64,000 nt of DNA, taken from positions 3,416,501 to 3,480,500 of the forward strand of contig JAFMOC010000031.1 of NCBI GenBank assembly GCA_019802505.1. The letters run 5' to 3'. A program made the translations under genes and the position numbers. The DNA comes from Corydoras sp. C115 (taxonomy: Eukaryota > Chordata > Actinopteri > Siluriformes > Callichthyidae). The notes below the pieces were generated by a model. The model saw only the letters and a list, made by a program, of their open reading frames with translations. It did no database searches and was not told where the DNA came from. Positions within the stretch are counted from its first letter, which is position 1. Each line of letters begins with the position of its first letter. Below, piece after piece: positions 1-9,153 of this stretch.

Positions 1-655
1 GAACATGAAACAACCCAGATGGGGATTCGAACTGTGGGAGGAAACCGGAGAACCCGGAGGAAACCCACGCGGACACGGGGAGAGCATGGAAACCACCCAG
101 ATGGGGATTCGAACTGTGGGAGGAAACCGGAGAACCCGGAGGAAACCCACACGGACATGGAGAGAACATGAAACCACCCAGATGGGGATTCGAACTGTGG
201 GAGGAAACCGGAGGAAACCCACGCGGACACGGGGAGAACATGAAACAACCCAGATGGGGATTCAAACTGTGGGCGGAACCCGGAGGAAACCCACGCGGAC
301 ACGGGGAGAACATGAAACAACCCAGATGGGGATTCGAACTGTGGGAGGAAACCGGAGAACCCGGAGGAAACCCACGCGGACACGTGGAGAACATAGAAAC
401 CACATCTGGGTGGTTTCCATGTTCTCCCCGTGTCCGCGTGGGTTTCCTCCGGGTTCTCCGGTTTCCTCCCACAGTCCAAAAACATGGATCAAGTAAATTG
501 GGTTCTCCAAATTGCCCCATATAGAGTGTGTGTGAGTGAGTGTGTGCCCAGCGATGGATTGGTGCCCTGTCCTGGGTCTATCTGCCCAGCGCCCGAAACG
601 TTCTCCCCTGGATGGGCATGGGGAACCCCCCCGCGACCCTAATAGAGATTAAAGA
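1..655. repeat. SINE-core minisatellite joined to a SINE body in inverted orientation
   Basis: Positions 1-390 hold five tandem units of about 67-82 bp. Each is the conserved core of the local DANA/V-SINE-like element in minus orientation, running from the GTGGGAGGAAACCGG motif to GGGGATTCGAAC. The unit joins CGAAC directly to CTGTGGG, skipping the segment between. At about 390-420 the strand flips, and a plus-strand SINE body runs to about 655, ending in CCCTAATAGAG and GATAATGG. The array lies upstream of psmd10 exon 2, probably in intron 1. Open reading frames across it are by-products of the repeat. Confidence 0.8.
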
Positions 656-741
656 TAATGGATGGAGGTGTCCGGAGCCTCAGCAGCAGTGTGAGGTTGT
701 GATTTAATAAAACTGTTTAATGTGTTTGTTGCTCTGTTCAG

Positions 742-3396
742 GATCAGAGAACCGCTCTGCACTGGGCCTGTTCAGCTGGACATGCAAACATCGTCCAGTT
801 TCTGTTGGATCTTGGGGTTGAAGTGGATGTTAAGGATGATGTGAGTCAGCAGTTCTTCATTTGTTCTCATGAGAACTTTGTAATGAGAGCGTGAGATGAT
901 TTCTAATGCTTATTGCTGATTTGAAATGACTGTTGGTTAGTTTTATATCTAAATCTCAAATTATGGCAACAGATTACAAAAAAATTATTAAGAGAAGAAA
1001 AAAGTCAAAAGTTCCAATTTTGACCAAAATTTTAAGATTAAATGTTAGAATTCTGAGATTTCATCTCTAAATTCTAACATTTAATCTTAAATTTGGCTTA
1101 GTGGTTAGCATGTTCTCCTTTCAGCACTAGGGATTCCCGGTTCAAATCCCCATCTGGGTGGAGTTTCCATGTTCTCCCTGTGTCCACGTGGGCTTCCTCC
1201 GGGTTCTCCGGTTTCCTCCGGTTCTCCAAATTGCCCCATATAGAGTGTGTTTGTGTGAGTGAGTGTGTGCCCAGAGATAGGTTGGCGCCCTGTCCTGGGT
1301 CTATCTGCCCAGCGCCCGAAACGTTCTCCCCTGGATGGGCATGGGGAACCCCACCGCGACCCTAATAGAGGATAAAGCGGAGGATAATGAATGAATGAAT
1401 TTGTTGCCTTAATTCGGGACTTAGATATAAAACTAACCAACATTAATTCCCATGCCCATCCAGGGGAAAACTTTTTTGGCACCAATCTATCACCATTCCC
1501 TCCATCTACTGTATGAACAAATACAAGAAACATCTGGTTGATCTGACTGATTAAAAAAAAAACTATGTTGCTCTCATTTTAAAATCATTCATTCATTCAT
1601 TCATTATCTCCCGCTTTATCCTCTATTAGGGTCGCGGTGGGGTTCCCCATGCCCATCCAGGGGAGAGCATCTCGGGCGCTGGGCAGATAGACCCAGGACA
1701 GGGCGCCAATCCATCGCTGGGCACACACTCACTCACTCACACAAACACACTCTATATGGGGCAATTTTGAGAATTCAATTGACTTGATCCATGTTTTTGG
1801 ACTGTGGGAGGAAACCGGAGAACCCGGAGGAAACCCACGCGGACATGGGGAGAACATGGAAACTCCACCCAGATGGGGATTCGAACCGGGAATCCCTAGC
1901 GCTGAGAGGCGAACGTGCTAACCACTAAGCCACTGTGCCGCCCCTTTTAAAATCAAACCTTGTAATTTAAATGTTTATAATGTTTCTTCAGTAATACTGA
2001 TGTTTAGTAACAAATACAAATTTGCCTGCCTAATTTTTGGTAATAAATACATTTTTTACATTTACGATTTAATAAAGAGTTGTAAAGACCAACTAATAGG
2101 TTTTTGGGCACAGAGACTGTTATCCTGGTAACGTGGTAATACAACCTCATTAAAAAAAAAATACAATTTCAGGCATCTTGGACCCCACTGCATATTGCAG
2201 CTTCTGCAGGAAGAGAGGAAATTGTAAGATCACTAATACATAAAGGAGCCCAACTTAATTCAGTCAACCAAAATGGCTGCACCGCCCTACATTATGCAGC
2301 ATCAAAGAACCGATATGAGGTAACGTATTTCTATATATTATTTATCCTTATATTAACTGTGCTCATGTAAACACAACAAATTAGTTCAGAAAATTTACTT
2401 GGGTGTTAATTAATGCTAATAAGTGTTTTATTCTGGTTATTTAAATCTTTAAATATTTTGTTAATTAACAGCTGTGCTATTTTAGTTCATTGATTATGCT
2501 GTATAACTTTTTCTAGGGCGGCACGGTGGCTTAGTGGTTAGCACGTTCTCCTCTCAGCGCTAGGGATTCCTGGTTCAAATCCCCATCTGGGTGGAGTTTC
2601 CATGTTCTCCCTGTGTCTGCGTGGGTTTCCTCCGGGTTCTCCGGTTTCCTCCCACAGTCCAAAAACATGATCAAGTAAATTGAGTTCTCCAAATTGCCCC
2701 ATATAGAGTGTGTATGTGTGAGTGAGTGTGTGCCCAGCGATGGGTTGGCGCCCTGTCCTGGGTGTGTCTACCCAGCGCCCGAGACGTTCTCCCCTGGATG
2801 GGCATGGGGAACCCCACCGCGACCCTAATAGAGGATAAAGCGGAAGATAATGAATGAATGAATGAATGAATGAATAAATTAACTTTCAGTAGTGAGGATG
2901 AATATTCAGAGTTGGTGGGACTGTCGAATACCACAGCAGACAAACCTTTTCTCATAATTTTTTTTTTAAACCAGATAGCTCTAATGTTATTGGAAAATGG
3001 TGCAAACCCCAACGCCACAGATAAACTACAATCCACTCCACTACACAGAGCATCTGCAAAGGGCAACTATCAACTCATCCAGCTCCTCCTAAAACATGAT
3101 GCTTCCACTAATATTCAGGATTCAGAGGGGAACACGCCCCTGTATGTTTTCTACTTTTACCCATATTCTGTGTTCTGTTGCTTAATACAATATGTAAGAT
3201 TTAAAGAAAAACTAAATTTCTCTGTCCTCCTGTTTCTGCCAGTCACCTTGCATGTGATGAGGAACGTGTGGAGGCTGCAAAGCTCTTGGTCGAACATGGT
3301 GCCAGCATCTATATTGAGAATACAGAGGAGAAAACCCCTTTACAGATCGCCAAAGGTGGACTTGGAAATCTGCTTAGGATTATCGTTGAGGGTTAA
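742..3396 (+). CDS. psmd10: psmd10 (gankyrin), 26S proteasome non-ATPase subunit 10; 5'-partial
   Basis: Ankyrin-repeat protein that chaperones assembly of the 19S base of the 26S proteasome by binding the ATPase PSMC4; it also binds Rb and MDM2 (family knowledge). Exons: 742-840, 2173-2319, 2975-3141 and 3243-3396, all with AG/GT borders and joining in frame to 188 residues ending in VEG-stop. Diagnostic segments include RTALHWACSAGH, WTPLHIAASAGR, NQNGCTALHYAASKNR, ASTNIQDSEGNTPL and HLACDEERVEAAKLL, matching human gankyrin repeats 2-7 in order. Human gankyrin has 226 residues, so the missing 38 or so (MEGCVSNLMVCNLAY-type start) must be in an exon left of the window. Introns 1 and 2 of the visible part carry SINEs. 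The likely poly(A) signal AATAAA is at 4112-4117. Confidence 0.95.
934..1440. mobile_element. Foldback MITE-like element with a SINE inserted in one arm
   Basis: Terminal inverted repeats of about 37 bp begin TGGTTAGTTTTATATCTAA (934 onward) and are mirrored by TTAGATATAAAACTAACCA ending near 1440. An inner perfect 22-bp inverted repeat (1031-1052 against 1070-1091) has a 17-nt loop. A SINE occupies about 1092-1397 and interrupts the right arm. This architecture fits a non-autonomous foldback DNA element; the superfamily is not assigned. Confidence 0.6.
1092..1397 (+). mobile_element. DANA/V-SINE-like SINE, nested in foldback element
   Basis: Reads from the tRNA-like A box (GGCTTAGTGGTTAGCA), past GGTTCAAATCC (B box), the CTCCGGTTTCCTCC core and GGATGGGCATGGGGAACCCC, to a GAATGAATGAA tail. 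The first bases of the head are missing. A decayed second piece (about 1448-1500) carries CCCATGCCCATCCAGGGG in the opposite orientation. Confidence 0.85.
1587..1944 (-). mobile_element. Full-length DANA/V-SINE-like SINE
   Basis: Minus-strand copy: (ATTC)n tail at 1587, tRNA-like head ending in GTGCCGCCCC at 1944. A 10-bp target-site duplication, TTTTAAAATC, flanks it exactly (1577-1586 and 1945-1954), so this is a clean retroposition event. It lies in a psmd10 intron. Confidence 0.92.
2516..2874 (+). mobile_element. Full-length DANA/V-SINE-like SINE
   Basis: Complete copy from GGGCGGCACGGTGGCTTAGTGG (tRNA-derived head with A and B boxes) to a long (GAAT)n tail. It sits in the psmd10 intron just before exon 2975-3141, in sense orientation to the gene. 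Near-matching TAACTTT on both sides may be the target duplication. Confidence 0.9.
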
Positions 3397-4895
3397 AGAA
3401 TGATGTCAAGAAAAATGATGGACCAGTTTCTTATTGGACTGAATAATTCTAAAGCAAGATTTTGTTTTGCTGAATAGTCTGTATAGTACATTATGTATTT
3501 ATACTAACAGCCATTTGTCTTTTTTTTAAATCATTAGATTGGATGACCTTGTGCTGAATCACTGTTATTTCTTCTGTTGTTAATTTGACAGTATGAAAAC
3601 ATTGAGACATTGTCTTTTTTTACTAAGTAATATTAACAATAGGATGACTGACTTTTCAAAATCCTCAAAGTCCCCCCCCCCCCCCCCCCCCCGAATTTGC
3701 TCACCTCAGGGGGCCACCAGCCTGCTATTGATTTGCATATTGATATTACAAAATCTAGTTAGAAGTATGATGTGGTGATGCGTTATAGCAAAGCAATTAT
3801 TACAACATGCCAAACTGATTAGGACTTACTGGGATCCATTAGAGATAAACATCACATGATATTTAGGTGATTTAATTTACATTAAACTTCAAGTGTCTGT
3901 GCATGTTTAGAATGGAACATAATGTTTATAGATTATTAATTAAGTCAGAAGTTTTTTTTTTTTTTACCAATCAAGCTGAGTTTGTTTATTTTTAAATGGT
4001 ACAATTAAAGGCCTTATGAGCCCCTCATGCAGGAAAATTAAGTCATGAGGTCTATGGGATGCAGTTTGGTATTAAATAGCCACATAATGCTGTTCAGTCG
4101 TGACTAATTTGAATAAAAGACAATTGATTTTTTATTTTAATGTATCATAAAAGAAATACAAAAACTTTAGCAAGTGGTCTAACAATAAGGAAAACTACAG
4201 TGAAAAAAAATGAAGTACGGTTTGAGTAAACCACAAAATTGATATTTTAATCAAGTTTCATTTTACCAGAATTGAATGAGCATACTTTCTCTATGATCTC
4301 ACTCTGTTGTGGTTTATAGGGGTAAATGGTGTCACTGATAACCCTCTCTAAAAATTCCCCTCTTGGGAATCCAGGGCTTTTTTTCAAATATTTTGCATAT
4401 ACTTTTATTTTTGTATTTAAACAGAAAGCTGAACAGAATTTTATACTTAAAACTAAAAATAGGTCTAAAATATTTTTAACATAATGAAATTTATAGAAGC
4501 TCAATTCTGCAACTAAAATTAAAAAATGCTTTTTTTCGTAAGGAAATTAGTAAGTAAATTGCTATCTCATTATTTTGATAGACTGGGTACTATTGTTAAC
4601 AGACCATTTGCGTGTATTTGAGGCTGTAGCAGGGAATACAGCTGCGGCAGAAAACGCTGAGTAATAAACACCCGAACTCTGTTTTCTCTACTGTCCACAG
4701 AGTATAAAGAGAACGTTGGAACGTTGAGAGGTGGTTGTCATGACGATACACCTCAAGGAACGTCACTAAGAACGTTACCCCAGTTGTTTAGATTTGTCAG
4801 ATTGCGGATTGTTCGAATTATCTAAGACTCCACAAATAAGTTCAGGTAAGATTTTACAGTGTAGTTGGTTTCTGCATAACTTCTGACATGTAATG

Positions 4896-4955
4896 TTCTC
4901 ATTTGTAAGTCGCTTTTGGATAAAAGCGTCTGCTGAATGACAATGTAAATGTAAG
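4896..4955 (+). repeat. L2-type SINE/LINE 3' tail fragment
   Basis: AAGTCGCTTTTGGATAAAAGCGTCTGCTGAATG plus (TGTAAA)n: the conserved 3' stem-loop region of UnaL2-like elements. Only the tail is present. Confidence 0.8.
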
Positions 4956-5190
4956 AGAAATGTGACTAAACACTGAAATGTTAGAATTGTACTGAGATAT
5001 AATGTTGGTTTAAATATTTAGACAGTGCTGGGCGTTCGCTCATTCTTGTAAAATGTAATGATCTGAGCTATGTCTTAGTATCTCAAAATAATGAGATAGC
5101 ATTTTATGCAATATTAACAAAAGCCTGCTGTATTTTTATTTTAGTAGCGGGAATGGGATTACATAAAAATACTATAATCATGTTATCAGA

Positions 5191-5508
5191 GGCGGCATGT
5201 TGGTTTAGTGATTAGCATGTTCTCTCAGCATTAGGGATTCCCAGTTCGAATCCCCATCTGGGTGGAGTTTCCTCCGGGTTCTCCGGCTTCCTCCCACAGT
5301 CCAAAAACATGGATCAAGGTCAATTGAATTTTCCAAATTGCCCCATATAGAGTGTGTGTGTGTGTGAGTGAGTGTGTGCCCAGCGATGGATTGGCGTCCT
5401 GTCCTGGGTCTATCTGCCCAGCGCCCGAAACGTTCTCCCCTGGATGGGCATGGGGAACCCCCCCCCCCCCGCGACCCCAATAGAGGATTAATGGAAGATA
5501 AAATTGCC
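5191..5508 (+). mobile_element. DANA/V-SINE-like SINE, tail interrupted
   Basis: Head GGCGGCATGTTGGTTTAGTG, B box CAGTTCGAATCCCC, CTCCGGCTTCCTCCCACAG core, GGATGGGCATGGGGAACC, a long C run, then GATTAATGGAAGATAA. The tail resumes after the inserted L2-tailed SINE (GATAATGGATGG at about 5681-5691). Confidence 0.85.
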
Positions 5509-5685
5509 CGCGCGGTAGCTCAGTGGTTGGGCTGTCAATCTGAAGGTTGTGGGTTCAAATCCCAGGTCCACTGAAGTTACCAATGTGGGTCCTTGAGTAA
5601 GGCCCTTAACCCTCATTGCTCCAGGGATGTTGTGATTAACCTTGTAAGTTGCTAAATGACCAAATGTAAATGTAAATGTAGATAA
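5509..5685 (+). mobile_element. tRNA-derived SINE with UnaL2/L2-type 3' tail
   Basis: Starts GCGCGGTAGCTCAGTGGTTG (A box), then GGGTTCAAATCCCAGG (B box), a GGTCCTTGAGTAAGGCCCTTAACC body, and a GCTAAATGACCAAATGTAAATG tail. That tail resembles the 3' end of L2-clade LINEs such as eel UnaL2, which mobilise such SINEs. AGATAA on both sides suggests insertion into the tail of the preceding SINE. Confidence 0.8.
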
Positions 5686-6179
5686 TGGATGGACAGTGCT
5701 GGGCGTTCGCTCATTCTTGTAAAATGTAATGATCTAAGCTATGTCTTAGTATCTCAAAATAATGAGATAGTATTTTACGCAATATTAATGAGATTACATA
5801 AAGATACTATAATGATGTTCTCACAGTGACGTATTTAAAGTTCCCTGCGTGCTGTTTTAAGGACTGGCGTACTGGACTGCGCTGACGTCTTCAGTATCGA
5901 CTCAGTGTCACAGAACCGAATCAATAGTTTAAAGTCCGTTTTGTGAACCGAGAGTCAAAAACAAAACGGCTCCCATCGATTCACACACAGCTCTCATCCA
6001 GAGAATGAGTTCGATCGATTCATTCTCAAAACCAAAATGGAACGACCGCTTAAAGCTGAACTTTAAAACTGAACTTTAAAACTAAACTTTAAAACTGAAC
6101 TTTCCTGATCTCTCGTTTACTGCTGTTGTATTTAGCGGGAAAGCCCCATTTTTTCCGATTCGCAAAAATTTTTTCATTC

Positions 6180-6348
6180 TGTGGTGAAGACGGGGAGGGG
6201 GGGGTGTGGTTAAATGACGTCACCCCTGAGCCACTTCCTACTGTCCTGATCGCGATCAGCGCAGTTTGGTGAGCGAGCTGTGGATTCTAATCTCAGGTTT
6301 CTGACCTTCACTCATCCACTGACCGATCCACTGACCGATCCACACCAG
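6180..6348 (+). promoter_or_regulatory. xiap: Probable xiap promoter and non-coding first exon
   Basis: A palindromic CRE, TGACGTCA, lies at 6215-6222, followed by CACTTCCT (ETS-like). Downstream sequence ends in a strong donor, CACACCAG/GTAAGGA, with exon end at 6348. The next good acceptor is TTTTCAG at 9131-9136, 17 nt before the xiap ATG. So I infer a first exon within about 6250-6348 spliced to the exon beginning at 9137. Transcript data would settle the start site. Confidence 0.6.
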
Positions 6349-6585
6349 GTAAGGACCGCTCTCAACGTTTAAACGGTGTTTGTGACGCTGCTAACTCGTT
6401 AGCTTGTTAGCTGCTGTTTCGGGATCAGGGCGTTTAGAATGTCAGCTGTAATGTTATGTTGTTTATGTCAAAACACGTTTCAAATCCCAGGTTTTGTTCT
6501 GAACACATGGTTGTAAATGTGTTCGGGTAAAACACACGAGATTCCCTGCGAGGGACATTCAGAATGACTGTTTATATGCATTTGA

Positions 6586-6631
<46 letters not shown>
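6586..6631. repeat. (CA)n microsatellite
   Basis: Uninterrupted CA run in xiap intron 1. A second, (GT)n, run lies near 7600-7625. Confidence 0.95.
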
Positions 6632-6633
<2 letters not shown>

Positions 6634-7631
6634 TAGTGCACCAAAAGTGAAAGAAAGGTGTGAGACAACAGATCACGCAAAATCTGGCCCAATAGTGGCA
6701 GCCTTCCAGAAAGCATATAAAAATATTAAGGAACATATTTGATGTTTTCTTTACAAAGCAGTTGCAAATATTTTTGCTTTAGAGAGAAAACACATGCAAT
6801 TAATTGCTTCACAAATATTAATACAATAGCTTAAGATATTTCATTCATAATAAGTCTAATGCAGCATATATTGTATGCAACATCATCTTAGGAACTCTAC
6901 CAGTTCCAGGCATTGACTAATGTACTAATGTACACTGCCACAGGACTTTAAAATGATGGAACAAACAGTGGTCTTAATCAGTGGTAAAGATGATCTGATA
7001 TTTAAATGAGTATTTTTAGTTGATTACCTTCATAAATATTGAGATACTGCTGACCCCTCTTGTTTCAGTAAATGCAAATCATTTTACAGATGTATTTAGA
7101 GAATATTCTAGAGAATCATTCTACAGATGTGTGCAGATGTTCATTGTAGTTTTAACTGAGGAGTCACTATAACAAATTACTCCTCATCAGACACGAGGAA
7201 TATGAGTAAAGTGCTAACATTACTGTACAACCTAAATATCTCAGGAAAAAGGATATCAAAATGGAAGCCATATCACTGTATTCTGTGATAAGTCACACAC
7301 ATCCACCAAAAGTGAAAGCACAGCTGAAACGTGCACAATGACCACCATTGCTCTAAAACTGCTATCAATCATCACGTTTTTTGTTTTGTTTTTTTACCTG
7401 TGAACATGTTTTTTCAGAAACTTCATCATAATTCAGCCTGAGGTTTTTTTTGTCCTTCAGGATCTTAAAAGAAAAAAGAAATACAGATAGTATGAAATAT
7501 GTGTATTTATAAGAAATGATTCTGAATAATGTTCCTCACAGGGACACGTACATTTCACACTTACATTTACCAACAAGTTTGTGTATCAATGTTTTCTCAA
7601 TGTGTGTGTGTGTGTGTGTGTGTGTATACAT

Positions 7632-7690
7632 TACATTACATTTAGTCATTTAGCAGACGCTTTTATCCAAAGCGACTTACAAATGAGACA
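7632..7690 (-). repeat. L2-type SINE tail fragment
   Basis: ACATTTAGTCATTTAGCAGACGC and TTATCCAAAGCGACTTACAA: the reverse complement of the UnaL2-like 3' tail. A weaker copy lies at about 11520-11572, in the last xiap intron. The rest of intron 1 (to 9136) shows nothing I recognise. Confidence 0.8.
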
Positions 7691-9153
7691 CATTGTGATT
7701 CTAAATGAGATTTCTAACGACCCCACACAAACTAAAGCATTATATATTTTATCATTGGCATCCATTACTTGTGACATTAATCTGGTTTGGTTTAATTGTA
7801 CTTCCGTTTTCACGTTTCTGGGAATAAAACATCAGGTATTATAAGTCTGGCCGCAGTAAAGAATGGCCAGAACTTAAAAAGAAGAACTGGAACTTGTGGT
7901 TATGAAAAATTTAGCGAAATTTGGACAAACTAATAAGATGGGGAGGAGTTGTAGGACAGTGATAGATTTGGGGTTTTTGCACTAATGTCCATTCAAGCAT
8001 CTGGGATGTTTGAAGAGACATTAGCTGTAAACAATTGGTACCAGTAGTACTTAATTAAATGTTCACCTCTGCATACGTCCTCTTCATTATATAACATATA
8101 CATGATATGTGATGATGTGACAGTTTAGATGATCTTATTCAGATCTGGAACATTGTGTTCAGGCACACTGTGCTTTCATCACACATTTCTCAATTATGTG
8201 TCAAGGAGCACAGAGTTCAGAAATTAGTCAGACTCCACCTACAGATCATAAGAGAAAAATTCTAATGAGTTGGGTGGAGTCAGTGTAGTCAAAGCAAAGC
8301 ACACAGCTTTGTAGTCAGGGTGTAGTGCACAGATGATAAAATGTCTTTCGAAAGGCAGAGCACCTGTACATCCTCCAGTTTACATGAGTATCATAGTTTA
8401 TTAATTAAGACAAATGTATGCAGATTTTATTTGTATATTTCAATTTAGTATCGGTGTATCCTATCTCTAGATCAGTGACGCTTACCTTTGAATCCGTTGA
8501 ATTTCTGTCTTCAGCAGAAATTCGATTATTTTCTCAGTATAAAGAAAAGATGGTTATCAGAGGAAATCCCACTTTTAATTGGTGTGGAATCTTTTGTTAT
8601 AAAAAATAAGCGAAGGGTTGATTTTTATTGTGTAAAAAAAAAACCTCAATATCACCCTACACCCTGTAACAGCACAATAATTATTAAAAATAATTTTACT
8701 ATTGCTCATCAAACATAACTGAGCAGATTAGTAGGTAATTTCCATGTAATAAGCAATACAAATATCATTTTTAATGTAATCATGAGCTGGTCTGTTTTTG
8801 GCAGATCAGTTTCTTTTCAGTTCTATTTGTTTTTCTTAAATTTCTTATTTATTCAAATGGTTTATAACTTTATATTGACTTAATTCCCTTAATTGACTTA
8901 ATTCCTTTAGTGAGAGAGTAATCATTGCATCTTTTTTTCAAAGTGGTCATGTGATAGAAGTGAAGTTTCCTTTACATTTAATCAAACCTAGTGTTTTTTT
9001 CTAATTGCTGTTTTCCACATTACTGATTTAGATATAAGCACATGTCCTATAAATAGATACCTGTAATTTAAAAGCTCTTTTGCTCTTTTAAACATTACTG
9101 TTAACACTTATTTACATGTATGCATTTAATTTTCAGACATTCTCAGTTCGAAC

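Larger units (their letters stand above)
5021..5829. repeat. About 140-170-bp direct duplication bracketing two SINEs
   Basis: The segment at 5021-5189 (GACAGTGCTGGGCGTTCGCT...) recurs at 5692-5829 with few substitutions and one internal gap of about 40 bp. The left copy stops exactly at a SINE head (5191) and the right copy begins exactly after that SINE's tail. The two copies therefore look like an unusually long target-site duplication, or a local tandem duplication with a SINE at the junction. Confidence 0.8.
3397..6179. other. psmd10 3' UTR and psmd10-xiap intergenic region
   Basis: No coding gene seen. It holds the psmd10 3' UTR with AATAAA at 4112-4117, a poly-C run at about 3672-3692, an L2-type SINE tail fragment (about 4896-4955), and the duplicated segment with two SINEs described separately. 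A TCAG/GTAAGATT donor-like junction near 4846 could mark an untranslated exon, but nothing confirms it. Near 6047-6103 a short tandem of AACTTTAAAACTG-like units precedes the xiap promoter. Confidence 0.6.

Noticed and set aside
5..524. Several long overlapping frames with repeated GFELWEETGEPGGNPRGHGEN-like sequence
   Set aside because: They are translations of the SINE core in tandem; the same peptide appears wherever this SINE occurs, on both strands, with no gene context.
2671..3066. Minus-strand frame over a SINE and psmd10 exon
   Set aside because: A mixture of SINE translation and the antisense of a conserved ankyrin exon.
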